A stretch of 64,000 bases of DNA, from the NCBI GenBank assembly GCA_027924645.1, contig BSBN01000334.1:4898001-4962000 (forward strand), read 5' to 3'. Below are positions 44,518 to 55,760 of this stretch, one piece after another. The position numbers and the translations under genes are program-made. The notes under the pieces are model-generated. The model was not told the origin of the DNA. It saw nothing but the letters and a program-made list of their open reading frames with translations, and did no database searches. Every line of letters begins with the position of its first letter. The stretch's first letter is position 1. Source of the DNA: Cunninghamia lanceolata (lineage: Eukaryota; Streptophyta; Pinopsida; Cupressales; Cupressaceae).

Positions 44518-45966
44518 TCAGTTACAAGTCCATGCAGTTACTGCTTGTACTGGGGTTCCTTTCCACCCAAATATTATGGCAGATCCATTGGCCTCAACAG
44601 TATAACATTCTCCGTGAGGAAATTGTTCCAGCAATAATCTGGCCTGATACCAAGCCTGATAGCTGAAACTCAGTTCCTTAAAGCCCTTGTGTCTAAAAAA
44701 ACATCTCCACACATCAGTTCTAACATTTCTGATTCTTCTATCGTTCATCTCACATGCTATGATATTCCTTATCTGGCTCCCACAGATTACTTCTTCAAAC
44801 TTGATCCTTCCAATATCATGTCTATCTGGCATCATGACATCGAAGGAGTCAAAAGAAGCGCTGCAATGGAAAAGTAGCTCGATGAAACGGTTGTTAAAAC
44901 AAGGAGAGTTGTGGGCAGCTTCAACTTCTATATTCACCAGTATTCGGGGCCTTAATTTCTTTAGAACATCCACAACACTCTCCAGAAGAGTCCGATTATA
45001 TAACAGTGTTTGGAAAACATTGGGAACATACACTACGACAGCCTCGCCAGGTTTAACATTAAATAAACCTTCGTGAATCGCCTCAATACTTGAGACCTGC
45101 ACCATCCTGTAGGAAAACGGAAGCGCCAAGGAGTTAGCGAACTCGTGAAGTCTTCTTCCGTTATCTTTCAGTTCTTCCCAATTCGTTCCAACTGCTGTGA
45201 TCCTGAGAAGCTTGAGCGAATCGGAAGTAGCTCTCACGGCAAGACTCTGCATCAGCACTGACCACTGGCACCCATTTCGAATCTTCAGATCTATCACATG
45301 AATTTTGCTTGCATTTCCCACGGAATCTATGATTGCCTGCACAGACGTTAATTGCACCAGCTTCGCATACGGGAGAACTCTATTATAAAACGCAAGCAGG
45401 CTATTAACTTCGGTTTTATTATAACCACTGTTGAAATTGTAGGCTGGTTTTAGAGGATTCCTTAACCCGTCGTAGGTCTGGCGTTCGATTCTCTCCTGCA
45501 GCGCCCTGGAGAAATAATAGCAGAGCCTCTGTATGGGGCTTCCGGACTGCGAAGAGAAGTTGCGACATTGCATCACCAGCCTGGCTGCTTGATCATATTG
45601 CTTGTTGTTTATCATCTCTGCAGAGGTGAACAGAAGTTGAGCCAATTCTAGCCCGTACTGGTCTTCCGCTGCCCGAGCAGGAGTGACAAAATAAGAGTCC
45701 AAGCCACCATAAGCAGAGCCTTTTATGTACCGCGTGCCCGCCAGTTTTACGATTTCGTGAGATGACAAAACCTTCATATTTGTGGGCATTTTGCCGTCGA
45801 ATTTAGACGGCGGCATGTAAAATTCATAGTCTAGTAATGAAAATTCATTTAACTGCCTTGACATTAAATAATCAGGCGTACCTTTATTCTGCACTGTCTG
45901 ATCGGCATCGTAGATTTCTGAAGATTGAATATTTTGATAAACAGACAAAGCAGAGGTCTCAGCCAT
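44518..45966 (-). CDS. GRAS-domain transcriptional regulator
   Basis: An intact single-exon gene of 482 codons. A divergent N-terminus (~1-103) is followed by a full GRAS domain: leucine-rich region I around 104-165 (LELAQLLFTSAEMINNKQYD, QRLCYYFSRALQERI), the VHIID core IHVIDL at 222-227, leucine-rich region II around 265-320, a PFYRE-type region (RPRILVNIEVEAAHNSP, NRFIELLF), and a SAW region ending GWKGTPVQAVTAWTC. GRAS proteins are plant nuclear regulators of development and hormone response. There is no DELLA motif, so it is not a classical gibberellin repressor. The start ATG sits in a strong plant context (GCGACCATGGCT). It has no lesions and is the only host gene here that looks functional. 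Confidence 0.92.
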   Translation of the reverse strand: MAETSALSVYQNIQSSEIYDADQTVQNKGTPDYLMSRQLNEFSLLDYEFYMPPSKFDGKMPTNMKVLSSHEIVKLAGTRYIKGSAYGGLDSYFVTPARAAEDQYGLELAQLLFTSAEMINNKQYDQAARLVMQCRNFSSQSGSPIQRLCYYFSRALQERIERQTYDGLRNPLKPAYNFNSGYNKTEVNSLLAFYNRVLPYAKLVQLTSVQAIIDSVGNASKIHVIDLKIRNGCQWSVLMQSLAVRATSDSLKLLRITAVGTNWEELKDNGRRLHEFANSLALPFSYRMVQVSSIEAIHEGLFNVKPGEAVVVYVPNVFQTLLYNRTLLESVVDVLKKLRPRILVNIEVEAAHNSPCFNNRFIELLFHCSASFDSFDVMMPDRHDIGRIKFEEVICGSQIRNIIACEMNDRRIRNVRTDVWRCFFRHKGFKELSFSYQAWYQARLLLEQFPHGECYTVEANGSAIIFGWKGTPVQAVTAWTCN

Positions 45967-46041
45967 GGTCGCCTTCGCCTGGTGCTCAATTACAGGAGTC
46001 CTGCTTTCCTCGTAGAGGAAATAATCACAGAAATGGAGGAA

Positions 46042-46050
46042 TTATATCAT
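46042..46050 (-). other. Minimal upstream ORF (Met-Ile-stop)
   Basis: ATG ATA TAA on the - strand, 75 bases before the GRAS start and downstream of the likely TATA box, so it probably lies in the 5' leader. Confidence 0.35.
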
Positions 46051-46111
46051 TTACTAGTGATTTTTCTCTCCGCAATCTTGGTGCGGTTTTCTGTCAAGAT
46101 ATGAATCGAAC

Positions 46112-46121
46112 ATATATATAT
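46112..46121 (-). promoter_or_regulatory. Probable TATA box of the GRAS gene
   Basis: The - strand reads ATATATATAT about 145 bases upstream of the start codon, giving room for a leader of roughly 110-120 bases. Confidence 0.45.
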
Positions 46122-46210
46122 TCGACAATGTTTGTAGGTAACGAGACTCGTCGGAGGCGGCAGGATTCCAAGAATTGCCGTTTATTGAATCCATACAAAC
46201 TGTAAACTAC

Positions 46211-46720
46211 AATGTTTCATTAAATCATATTAAATAGATTTGACGCGCTTGCTGAAACGTAAGCTAATGAAAGAGATTCCTTCGGGTCGGCTCTCGCCTC
46301 CAAAGACAGCCTTTATTAGTTTTTATCAGTTGTACTTCATTTGACGAGAAAGGGAAAATGACCTTTTTCCCCAATTTAAAACTATTAATGATAAAGATTT
46401 TGTGCCAATAATAATTTGTATAGATAAATATTAGTATAGATATTTCAAATACATCTATCTAAAAGACACTGAGAGATGATGCCTATATTAAAAATTATAT
46501 CTTTTGGCAAGATATTTATACATGTAAAATGTTAAATTAGCATTTGTATAAATTATTATTATCCTTTTACAAATAAGGAAGCCTATGATATTTATTGAAA
46601 TGTATAATATAGATTCCATTTATTGAACATTATTGAGGCATTTCATATTCTTTCGAATGTGCAATCAACCTATTAAAAGATAATTAATGAGATATTTCAT
46701 ATTTATCCAAAAATACAATG
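46211..46720. other. Intergenic stretch upstream of the GRAS gene
   Basis: AT-rich. At about 46340-46415 it holds a short segment matching the gag-relic family (AAACTATTAATGATAAAGATT), so old transposon DNA lies in this upstream region. Confidence 0.5.
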
Positions 46721-49148
46721 TCAATGATATTTAAGGAGTAATAAGAGTTTTATAGAATAATTGTATCTGATAATGTATATATTACATAAAATTATAGTAT
46801 TTCTAGAGATTTGAGTCTCTCTTCCCGAACTTTCCTTTTGGAGAGTTGCTATCCTATTTTTTTTTTTTTTTTTAAAAACGGTCATATGAAAATGGTGGTG
46901 AAATTCTAAGTCCATCCAAGGAATAGTAAAAGAAGTTAACCCCACTCTTTCTCTTGACCTTATGTCAATTGTTGCTTTGGAAAGAGTCAATCCTTGTGAT
47001 TTGTGGATTGTTAGTGCCCAAGCTAATTGTAAGGGCAATTGAAGCATGTGTCCCCTTTGTATTGGTGAAATTGGAATTAAATTTGGAGATGCATCTTCAA
47101 ATGGAATTCTAGAGTAATTGTCAAATTTGACCATAACATATGTTGGTGGATCTAATGGGGCACTTCTACCCAACATATCTATTTCTATTACTCCATAATT
47201 TACCCATGGTGTAGTCTTCAGATTATCTCCCACTCATGTTCAATTGTATTTTGATCATTAGGTAAAATATCCTCATCTTTAGTTCATCAGTATGATTTTC
47301 AATTTTATATGAAATAATCCTCCATTCCAAATGCCATGGATTATAATTGAGTGACTCCCAACTTGATGTAATTGTAGTGTCATCAACTTCGATATATCTT
47401 TGTATATTACGAAATGGCTTGTACAATAATAACTCTGACCAACAAAAGCCAACTCATTTTTTGATTGATGCGTAGGTATGGTGGTAAATCTTGGAAACAC
47501 TCTCACAATAGCTACCATAGTCCTCACCTTCCATTTTTTATCTCTTCTTTGCTTGAAATTATATGTCCAAGATCTAGCTACATCTATAAGTGAAATACTT
47601 TTCATTGCATTTGGTCTATCCAAATACATCAATGAAATATTTTAGGTGAGTTTTATCATCATTTTCTTCATTTTTTTTTGGCTTGAACACATCTCTTGAA
47701 ACATTTAATGTAACAAATACTCTACTAATTTCTACCAATTGTAAATGCAATAACATATGACATGTTTCTTGTGCTCCAATGCCTCTTTCAATGAGGGTTT
47801 CTATTAGAAGTCTTCTATATGCTCTTGATTCTACTTTATCTAGGGTCTCAATGTTTGAAAGTCTCATTAACATATAATGATATGTTTTTGAACTCTTTTT
47901 AGTTTTTTTTGCATACTTTGCAATATAATTCATTAGAACATGTCTTGAAAGAATTGGTTTCCAATCTACATTTTCTCTCCATGACTGAAGTATGTAACAA
48001 TTATGTGTATAAATACTCAATCATCATTTCTAGCAAGTTCATATATTTTATCTTCTATGGCTAGGCCTTCAAATAATTTACATCGTTCTAGATGCAATGA
48101 CCATGGTACATTGTATCTACAAACAAAAGGTAACTTGTTAGTTTATATAGACATTTTAATTATTTCTTGGTGTAAAACAAAATTGAATGTATGAACACCT
48201 TACCTACAAACCATCCTTCCCTTTTTTTTACGTAGGCACTTGCACCATCTTTACACATTGTATAATGTTCAACACACTTAAGTAAATCTTCATAGTTGTG
48301 TTGCATGTCTATCTGTCTTAGTTGTGTATTTTGAAGATATGGATACATTGTGTAAAATTTTTTATGACCTACCATTGAAAATATTACTTTATCGGTTAAA
48401 ATAAGTTTTTATAAGTAGATGTACTTTGAGATAAATATAGAATTGATAATTACTATCACACTTGTATGTTTTGTTGATGTGGATCTCCTCGTGGATTCCA
48501 TGCATGAAAAGTAGAGTCAAAGTGTTTTTGAGCATTTTGTCTTTCACGATCATTTCCCCAGTCATGGTTGTCTATGTTTGGTGCTCCCTCTAACCATATG
48601 AATCCATGCACATGTGGTGAACCTTTATGTTGTCATTCATATATAGACCAATAATCTTTTACTTTCACTCCCTTTTGTACTATCTCTTTTTGAAACATTG
48701 TATATTGTAGATGCATATAATATGTTATGTAATATATTGGTAATAAATAATATTTTGTCAACACCATTTTTGTGCTTCTTGTGGATTAGTTGGTTGCGTT
48801 CCTAGCATTAGTGCATGTAAATATGACCAATACATATCTACTGCACTCAAAGTAAAGAAAATTGTTCGCATCCCAATTTGGTGCAAGAGGTCAATTAATT
48901 CAACTTGAAATTTTGTCCAATAAGACATTGTACCCCTTAGTGTCATACCAAATGAATCAAAAGGTCAGCTAGATGTGAGTGGATGATGTTTTCCATAGGA
49001 CCTTGCAACTCATTGATTGTGATTGGCATGTATTGAAAGCTCTTTTTGACAAATAGAGAAGATGAATTTTGTGGACAATGTCTCATAATCATATTTATCA
49101 TGTAATATCTATATCATGGGTGTCACCCAAAATGGTGAGCTCTATATC
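46721..49148 (-). pseudogene. Helitron-type Rep/helicase pseudogene, 3' part
   Basis: On the - strand from 49148: YYMINMIMRHCPQNSS and a Helitron_like_N stretch at 48946-48758 (MSYWTKFQVELIDLLHQIG, FFTLSAVDMYWSYLHALM). A VDWKPILSRHVLMNYIAKYAKK block (48020-47616) and SLIDVARSWTYN and FPRFTTIP blocks follow, then the end of a PIF1-type helicase (47233-46721) with LAWALTIHKSQGLTL. Family role: rolling-circle transposition. Most of the helicase core with its P-loop is missing between 47223 and 47240, and stops are frequent. Confidence 0.78.
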
Positions 49149-49153
49149 AAAAT

Positions 49154-49351
49154 TGTTAACGCAGACTATGTATTACATTATGTTGATACAATTACATTGT
49201 GTTCATACAATTATCAATAGTTATGCAAATTAGTGTAGATATAGTTACATGATAACTGTATATGTCTTGATTTATATACCTTGTGTTGCTTATTAAATAA
49301 ATCATCAATCAAACATTATCCATTCACCTATCCTTCTCGCTCTTACCATTA
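49154..49351 (+). repeat. 5' LTR of the nested Copia
   Basis: 198 bp, TGTTAACGCAG start. It ends ...CCATTA and not in CA. The boundary is set by comparison with the 3' LTR and by the AAAAT duplication. Confidence 0.78.
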
Positions 49352-49353
49352 GA

Positions 49354-49365
49354 TGGTATTAGAGA
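49354..49365 (+). other. Primer-binding site
   Basis: TGGTATTAGAGA, two mismatches from the initiator Met-tRNA complement. Confidence 0.7.
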
Positions 49366-50299
49366 AGGTATTCCACTAAGGCATAGTTTCTAGAGGCTGT
49401 AAGTTTTCTAGCACTTGCACTGAGGAGAATACATGGTGGCTTGAAGTATTTTAAAGGATATTTCCATTAAAGGAGAATACATGGAAGCTTGAAGTCTTGT
49501 AAAGGATATCTCCTGCATTGTCTTCTACCTCACATGGATTTGGGACATCTTCCATTCTCCATGCCATAACCTTAGACAATGGATTTGAAGATGTTGTCAA
49601 GTTTGCTATGTGAGAAGTAAATAGTGACCAAGCTATATCTCTAGCAACCTACATGGAGTAGGAAACTAGAAAACATTGGCAACAATTACAAGTGGCAAAG
49701 TTTGTAGACCTGATCTAGAAGAGTTGATTAGAGCCCAAGGCACATCTAGGCATGAGGAGATGGAGAATGTTCTGATCGCTTTAAGTCACAAGAAGATGAG
49801 CATATAAGGAGCGTATACAAGCACCCCAAGAGAAATAAATTTGCTAGTGGTGAATGTTGATTATACTCGATGCTAGCAATGTTGCTAGCAATCATGTAGA
49901 TGAACAACAACAAGGAAGTCATGAAGTCTGAGAGAGCACCAAATTTTATTTTTCCCTACTAAACACCCTTCAAAAATCCAATAATCTTCAATTGGATGAA
50001 TTACTTAGACAAGCGCTATTACACTATTTTTTGTTTGATGTGTGTTGCCAAGAACAGAAGATTCAAGCCAAGTTTGAAGAATATTATGATGTAGATGATG
50101 AAAACAAGGTAGAAGACCCTCCCAAGTGTCCTCGTCTCATTGAAAAAACCTACTAAACTCATCTCTGAGCCTCTCTTGATTCTTGAAAAAGCATGTATTG
50201 AAAAAATATCAGTAATAAATATTTTAGTTTGTGGAATAGATATTTATTTTTGTGGTCTAATTATGTTAGCACCAAAGCTACTTCTGATGCTCAATTCTT

Positions 50300-51180
50300 G
50301 AAAGGGTCCAATTATTCATCCTAGAAGATAAAGCCGCATATGATTCTCCAATTTGAAGAATTATGCAGGATCATTACTGGTGTTGTATGATGTCCAACCG
50401 ACCGTGATGAGTAGAAGAAGTATGATAAAGCTGATGCAAAAGCATTGATGTTGATCATCCTTAGGATCTCTGATGAAGTACAAACTCATCTTCAGGATGT
50501 GACAACATCAAATTTGACTTGGGATGCTCTAGCCACTATATATGATGTGAAGAACTAGACCAAGATCCTCTATCTCTAGTCCAAACCTCATATACTTAGT
50601 ATGAAAGCTAGCGAGAAAGTTAAGGTGTTCTTGCATTAGGTATCTGAACTATGAGCTAAACTTGTAGTACTCAGCAAGAAGGTGGAGGACAAACTACTAG
50701 TCTTGATCACTCTAAGAGCTCTTCCTTCCCAGTTAAGACTTTTGTCATGACACTGAACATCACCAAGCAGAAGGTGTCATTTGAAGAACTGGTGAATGTC
50801 CTTTAGTAGGAAGAAGACATCTAGTCAGTACAAGCTGATTTTGAGGATAAGGCACTAGTCTCAAGATAGTATAGTGGTCAAAAGTTTCTTAAGGGACCCC
50901 ACAAAATCTGCCATAAAAGGAACCACAACAACCACAACAGAAGTCTAAAAATGTGAATAGATGGTGTCACATATGCAATACAAACATGCATGACACTATC
51001 AGATATTGGTATAACGCCTCGACCGAAGGAAACTCTAGTAAAGAAGTCACATTCAATTGTAGTGATTCTCAACAATCTGAAAGACAACATAACTAATAGA
51101 ATCACAAAGGAAATGTCATGATCCAAAAATGTAATGCATAAGATGAGGATGAACCAAAAGCAGCTAATTGCGTAACCCAT
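50300..51180 (+). pseudogene. Copia Gag relic (nested element)
   Basis: The + strand reads LGMLxPLYMM-type Gag helices with stops, then a KASEKVKVFLHQVSEL-like stretch with one stop and KKVEDKLLVLITLRALPS, typical of the UBN2-type Gag. No long open segment remains. Confidence 0.45.
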
Positions 51181-51219
51181 CAGAATCTTGTTCTAGTCTC
51201 GCAAACCTCACAGCCACTG

Positions 51220-52480
51220 AGGGATGTTTGGTTGATAGAATCTAGTGTTAGCAAGCATTGACAGGAAATCATGAGTTGTTTGATACACTAAATAATCAAC
51301 CCAATGGAGATAGGATTCAAATCGAAGACAATAAGGAGTATGTTGCAGAAGGAATTGGTAAAGTCATTATTCCTCTTGGGACACGTAGTTGTACCCACAT
51401 GAAGGTACTCTATGTTCCTAGTTTGATAATGAATCTCTTGTCTATCAATAAAATTTTGAATAATAAGCTTAAAGTGGAGTTCCAGGTTAGGGAAGACATA
51501 AATATCTATTTGATCTCAAAAGAAGGTATGATACTTGCTATAGCTTTTATGAAGGATAGATTGTTTGCACTAGATAATGTCTCATCCTCTCCAATTGCTC
51601 TATTGCCTCTATGGTTGAATCTACTGCTTTGTGGTATTACTAATATGGGTACCTTTCTGTTGGCTCCCTATATTGACTTGGTTCTAAGGAAATGGTAAGA
51701 GGTCTTCCTCAACTATGAAATTCTTCACCTGGATGCCTTGCTGGCAAACAACATTAGGATCCATTTCAGATGAGTACCTTCCATTCCAAGGACCATCTTA
51801 TGGTTGTGCATCCCACTATGCAGACCCCTACCTGCCTCATTTTCAAGGTTCCAATACTTCCAATTATTGGTGGATGACTTCTATCACAAGACATGGGTGT
51901 ACTTTCTCATGAAGAAGAGTGAAGCCTTTGTAAACCTTTAGGACTTCCACCATTGAGTTGTCAAGTAGATAGGTCATTCTCTACTTCTCCTCAGCTCAGA
52001 TCTAGGGGAGAATTTACATCAAAGGAGTTCATGGCATTTCTAAAGTATCATGCAATCAAAAAACACCTGACTACTTCCTATACACTCTAAAAGAATGGAA
52101 TTATAGAGCATCACAATTAGACTATCATGGAGATGGCTCAATCCATGTTTTTGACAACTAAGCTGGACGATTGGTTTTGGGCAAAAGTAGTACAGATAGT
52201 TGTGTATCTCCTCAATAGGGCACCCATAAAGATCTTGCAAGACAAGACACTAGAAAAGGTATGGAGTTGTCATAAACCTTTAATTTCTCATCTTATAGTA
52301 TTTGGTTGTATAGCATATATGCATGTCCTAGCTAAAAAGAGGAAGCAAATTGATCCCAAGACACTCCAATGTATCTTTCTTGGGTACAGTATGACCTCCA
52401 AAGCATATTGTCTCATAGATCTTGAGACACAGAAGATTTATGAGAGTTAAGATGTGGTATGTGATGAGTCATCATTTGAC
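51220..52480 (+). pseudogene. Copia protease and integrase relics (nested element)
   Basis: Protease: the catalytic DSGA region is replaced by ESSVSKH and a stop, followed by TGNHELFDTL, GIGKVIIPLGTRS, YVPSLIMNLLSINKIL. Integrase: MEMAQSMFLTTKLDDWFWAK, VVYLLNRAPIKIL, HLIVFGCIAYMHV and FLGYSMTSKAYCLID (52127-52450), the C-terminal half of the core. Frameshifts and stops are frequent between. Confidence 0.7.
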
Positions 52481-52799
52481 TCATTAACATAAAAATAGGA
52501 GCTAAATCCTACCACCTCTCCTAGATTTCTCTCATAGTCAGATGATGAGCATGAATAAACCTTTCACGAAGAAGATGAGTTGTAAGGAGAACTATTTGTA
52601 GATCTGGACCATCTAGAACATAATTCTTTATAGTAGTGGAACAACATCAATGTCTGAAGTGGGTTCAAAGCACCATTAGAGATTCCCACCTACACACTCT
52701 TCCAGATACTTCATCAAGAGTTAGAACAAGAAGTTAGACAAGAAGTGAAGTCAATCTTGCACACATGAGTTAAGGAGTTGATAGCACCAAACCTCACAC

Positions 52800-54290
52800 A
52801 ATTTGAGAGGAATTCAGTCAATCGAAGTGGAAGAAATCCATCGATACAGAGTATAATTCCATGATACATATTCATACATGGGACCTTATTGCTTTGCCTA
52901 AAGGAAAGAAGCCCATTGGTTGCAAATGGATTTTCAAAATAAAATATAAGGTAGATGGATCTATCGACGCATACAAATCACAACTTGCTGCAAAGGGATA
53001 TGCTCAACAGGAGGGTATAGACTATGAAGAGGCATTTGCATCCACTATGAAGATCAAAACAATCAAACTTATGTGTGTATTGACAACACAGAAATGATGG
53101 AAACTTTAATAGATGGACATCACAAGTGCTTTCTCCAATACTGATCTAAAAGAAGAAGTATACAGGACTCAAACAGAAGGTTTTGTTGACAAACATAATC
53201 CTCACAAGGTATGTCATCTTATCAAGTCACTTTATGTACCTAAGAAAGCTCCTAAGGCATGGTACATTAAAATAGATGGTCACCTATTGCAACATGAATT
53301 CACCCATAGCTCCTCAGATTCTAATTTGTATATTAAGAGGGTAGGTACAAAGGTTTTCATTCTAGTTTTGTATGTGGATAATCTTGTGCTCAAAGGAAGC
53401 TCATCCAATGTCTTCGATGATGTAAAGTATGATCTTAAGCAATCCTTCGACATGAAAGATTTGGGGCTACTTCACTATAGTATTGGCTTAGAGATATGGT
53501 AGAAGAAGAATCACATTTTTATCTCCCACCTAAAATATGCCAAGACACTCCTAGAAAAATATTGAATGACCAATTGTAAGCCTATGTCCACTCCAATGGA
53601 GAATGGTTTACAACTCTCTTGACTCTAGGATTCACCTCAAGTGGATGCAACTCGCTACAAAGAGCATGTTGGGAGTCTCATTTACTTGACTTACACTAGA
53701 CCAAACTTATGTTTTTCTGTCGGCTATCTTTTACATTTTATGCAAGAGCCAAAGAAGTGTCATTAGATTGTAGCGAAGCATGTTTTGAGATATATCTAAG
53801 GCATAATTGATTATGGTCTAGACCACAAGAAGAACACTTAGTTCTTCTTGTAGGGATATACTAACTTAGTTTATACAAGATCTGTTGATGACAAGAATAC
53901 AACTTTAGTATTTATTTTTCACCTTAAATCAGGACCTATCTTGTGGATTATTAAGAAGAAAACTTTTTTTCTCTCTCATCCACTGAGGTTGAATATTATG
54001 TCACATGACCTGAGTTGTGTGCGAAGAGATTTGGTTACATCACATTCTGGATGACATGGACATTCCTAAAAATCATCCACCTAATATTTATTGCGACAAC
54101 CAGGGTGTTTTGAAGCTTGTTAAAGATCAAGTTTTTCATGAACAAACCAAGAATATTGAGGTTGAGTGTCATTACATTTAGGACCAGGTTTTAAACCCCC
54201 ACATCCATCTCTAGTACTACCCATAGATTCTCAGGTAGCAAATAGACTCACCAAGTCTCTTGGTAAAGGTTAAATTTGATCTATTTAGGG
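52800..54290 (+). pseudogene. Copia RT and RNase H relics (nested element)
   Basis: RT blocks: KPIGCKWIFKIKYKVDGSID, GIDYEEAFAS, MDITSAFSNTDLKEEVY and the active site LYVDNLVLKG, where the second catalytic Asp of YVDD is Asn. RNase H traces follow up to about 54270 (YCDNQGVLKLVKDQVFHEQTK) with several stops. Confidence 0.75.
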
Positions 54291-54325
54291 GCTACATTTG
54301 CAAAAGAAATGTAATAAGGGGGGAA

Positions 54326-54519
54326 TGTTAGCATAGACTATACATTACATTGTACCAATACAGTTACATTATGCCAATATAGTTATCAGTAGTTTTGCAT
54401 ATCGGTGTAGATATAGTTACAAGATAATTATGTCTTTCATTATATACCTTGTGTTTCTTATTGAATAAATCATCAATAAAAAATTATTCATTCACGTATC
54501 CTTCTCAATCTTACTATTA
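54326..54519 (+). repeat. 3' LTR of the nested Copia
   Basis: 194 bp, TGTTAGCATAG start, directly after a polypurine tract at 54313-54325. Confidence 0.8.
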
Positions 54520-54524
54520 AAAAT

Positions 54525-55760
54525 AAATGTTTAACAATATCATGTAGATGGACTCTCTTTATTTGTGGTTCTAACCAATCATATCATCCATCTAGAAATA
54601 GTGTTGGGAAAGCCATATCAATTATCCCTGTAGTGACATACTCATTCACTGGAGATGCTCCAATTCCTAGCCAATCAATTAGTGGTCAAAGATATACATA
54701 ATGGTTATCTACCAATACATGGATTAGTTTCATCTCTCTTGGGATATTTGGTGGTTTTCAGCCAATTGATGTAGTGTGATCAATAATGTCTCCTTCATCT
54801 ATCTCTATCATTGGACCCACAAATACATATTCATTTCCATTAGAATGAAAATCCATATGAATAGAATTTAATTGTTCAAAAATATTTTCATATAAATTGG
54901 ATGTAAGTTCACTAAGAGTATTTTCATTAATTTGAATATCTCTATGGAAGTTCTCATGTTCTATTTTGTATTTAAGTGCTTTGTATATCCTCTCTTTATT
55001 GATTGTAAAATTATAACTGGTTCCATGTTGATCCTACCTTCAAACAATAATAATAAATAAATCTTTTATTTCATGTGACAAAATGTTAGCTATTTATTTT
55101 ACTTCTTGTGGAAATCTTATGGTATGTCCTTTATATTTATATTCACGTCCAGTTGCATGTGTGACTTGAAGTATAGGGTTGACATGTGCTATCAACATTT
55201 TCTCAACTTGTGCTAGGTATGCAAGTTCTAGTGGTAGTGGACTAGGATCCATGTTGTTTAATGCTAAAAAATCAATGTTGATCCTTCTCTTGTCAACATA
55301 TATTACAAATAGGGCCTTCAGATACATGTATAACCTTCATTGCAAGGTAAATTTATTGACAAATATAACATATGCTTGGTGCGACAAGTTTATCTAGTCC
55401 ATGTTGAAATATCATTTATAAAATTTTGAAGTCAATTTTAACATTTATATTATTATTAAATGTACCTTTATCTATTTCATTTTGTGTTCTTTTTATACAT
55501 CTTTGTCCTCTCAATTGAGATGTTAAATCTGCTTGTGTACTGTTATTTTATACATGCTTTTGGATATCAATGTTCAGTGCATCTTGGACTCTATTCTTGT
55601 GCATTTGTAGCACACAATCTATTGTAATAGAATTCATCCCTTCAAAATTAACCTTAGCATTCCCATGAGATTGATGATGTCTTTGAACTAAGTCATTGTC
55701 ATGTGTTTTAAGTTGTTGTCTTCCTATCTCATTAAATTGATCTGAACACATCTCTCTTTA
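54525..55760 (-). pseudogene. Helitron-type Rep/helicase pseudogene, 5' part
   Basis: Read on the - strand, 55327-55094 carries a DUF6570-like block (FLALNNMDPSPLPLELAYL, QVEKMLIAHVNP, GHTIRFPQEV). Further on, at about 54680-54590, NEYVTTGIIDMAFPTLF matches the conserved segment before the Helitron_like_N domain. The frame meets the 3' part (49148 downward) if the Copia insertion and one AAAAT copy are removed. An earlier piece at 55751-55548 has no recognised domain. Confidence 0.72.

Larger units (their letters stand above)
49154..54519 (+). mobile_element. Ty1/Copia element nested in the Helitron pseudogene
   Basis: Short LTRs (49154-49351, 54326-54519, 194-198 bp) start TGTTA(A/G)C and share CATCAATCA/CATCAATAA and TATCCTTCTC words. 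TGGTATTAGAGA follows the 5' LTR and AATAAGGGGGGAA precedes the 3' LTR. AAAAT is duplicated at 49149-49153 and 54520-54524. The interior keeps Gag, protease, integrase, RT and RNase H relics in Copia order with many stops. Confidence 0.87.
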
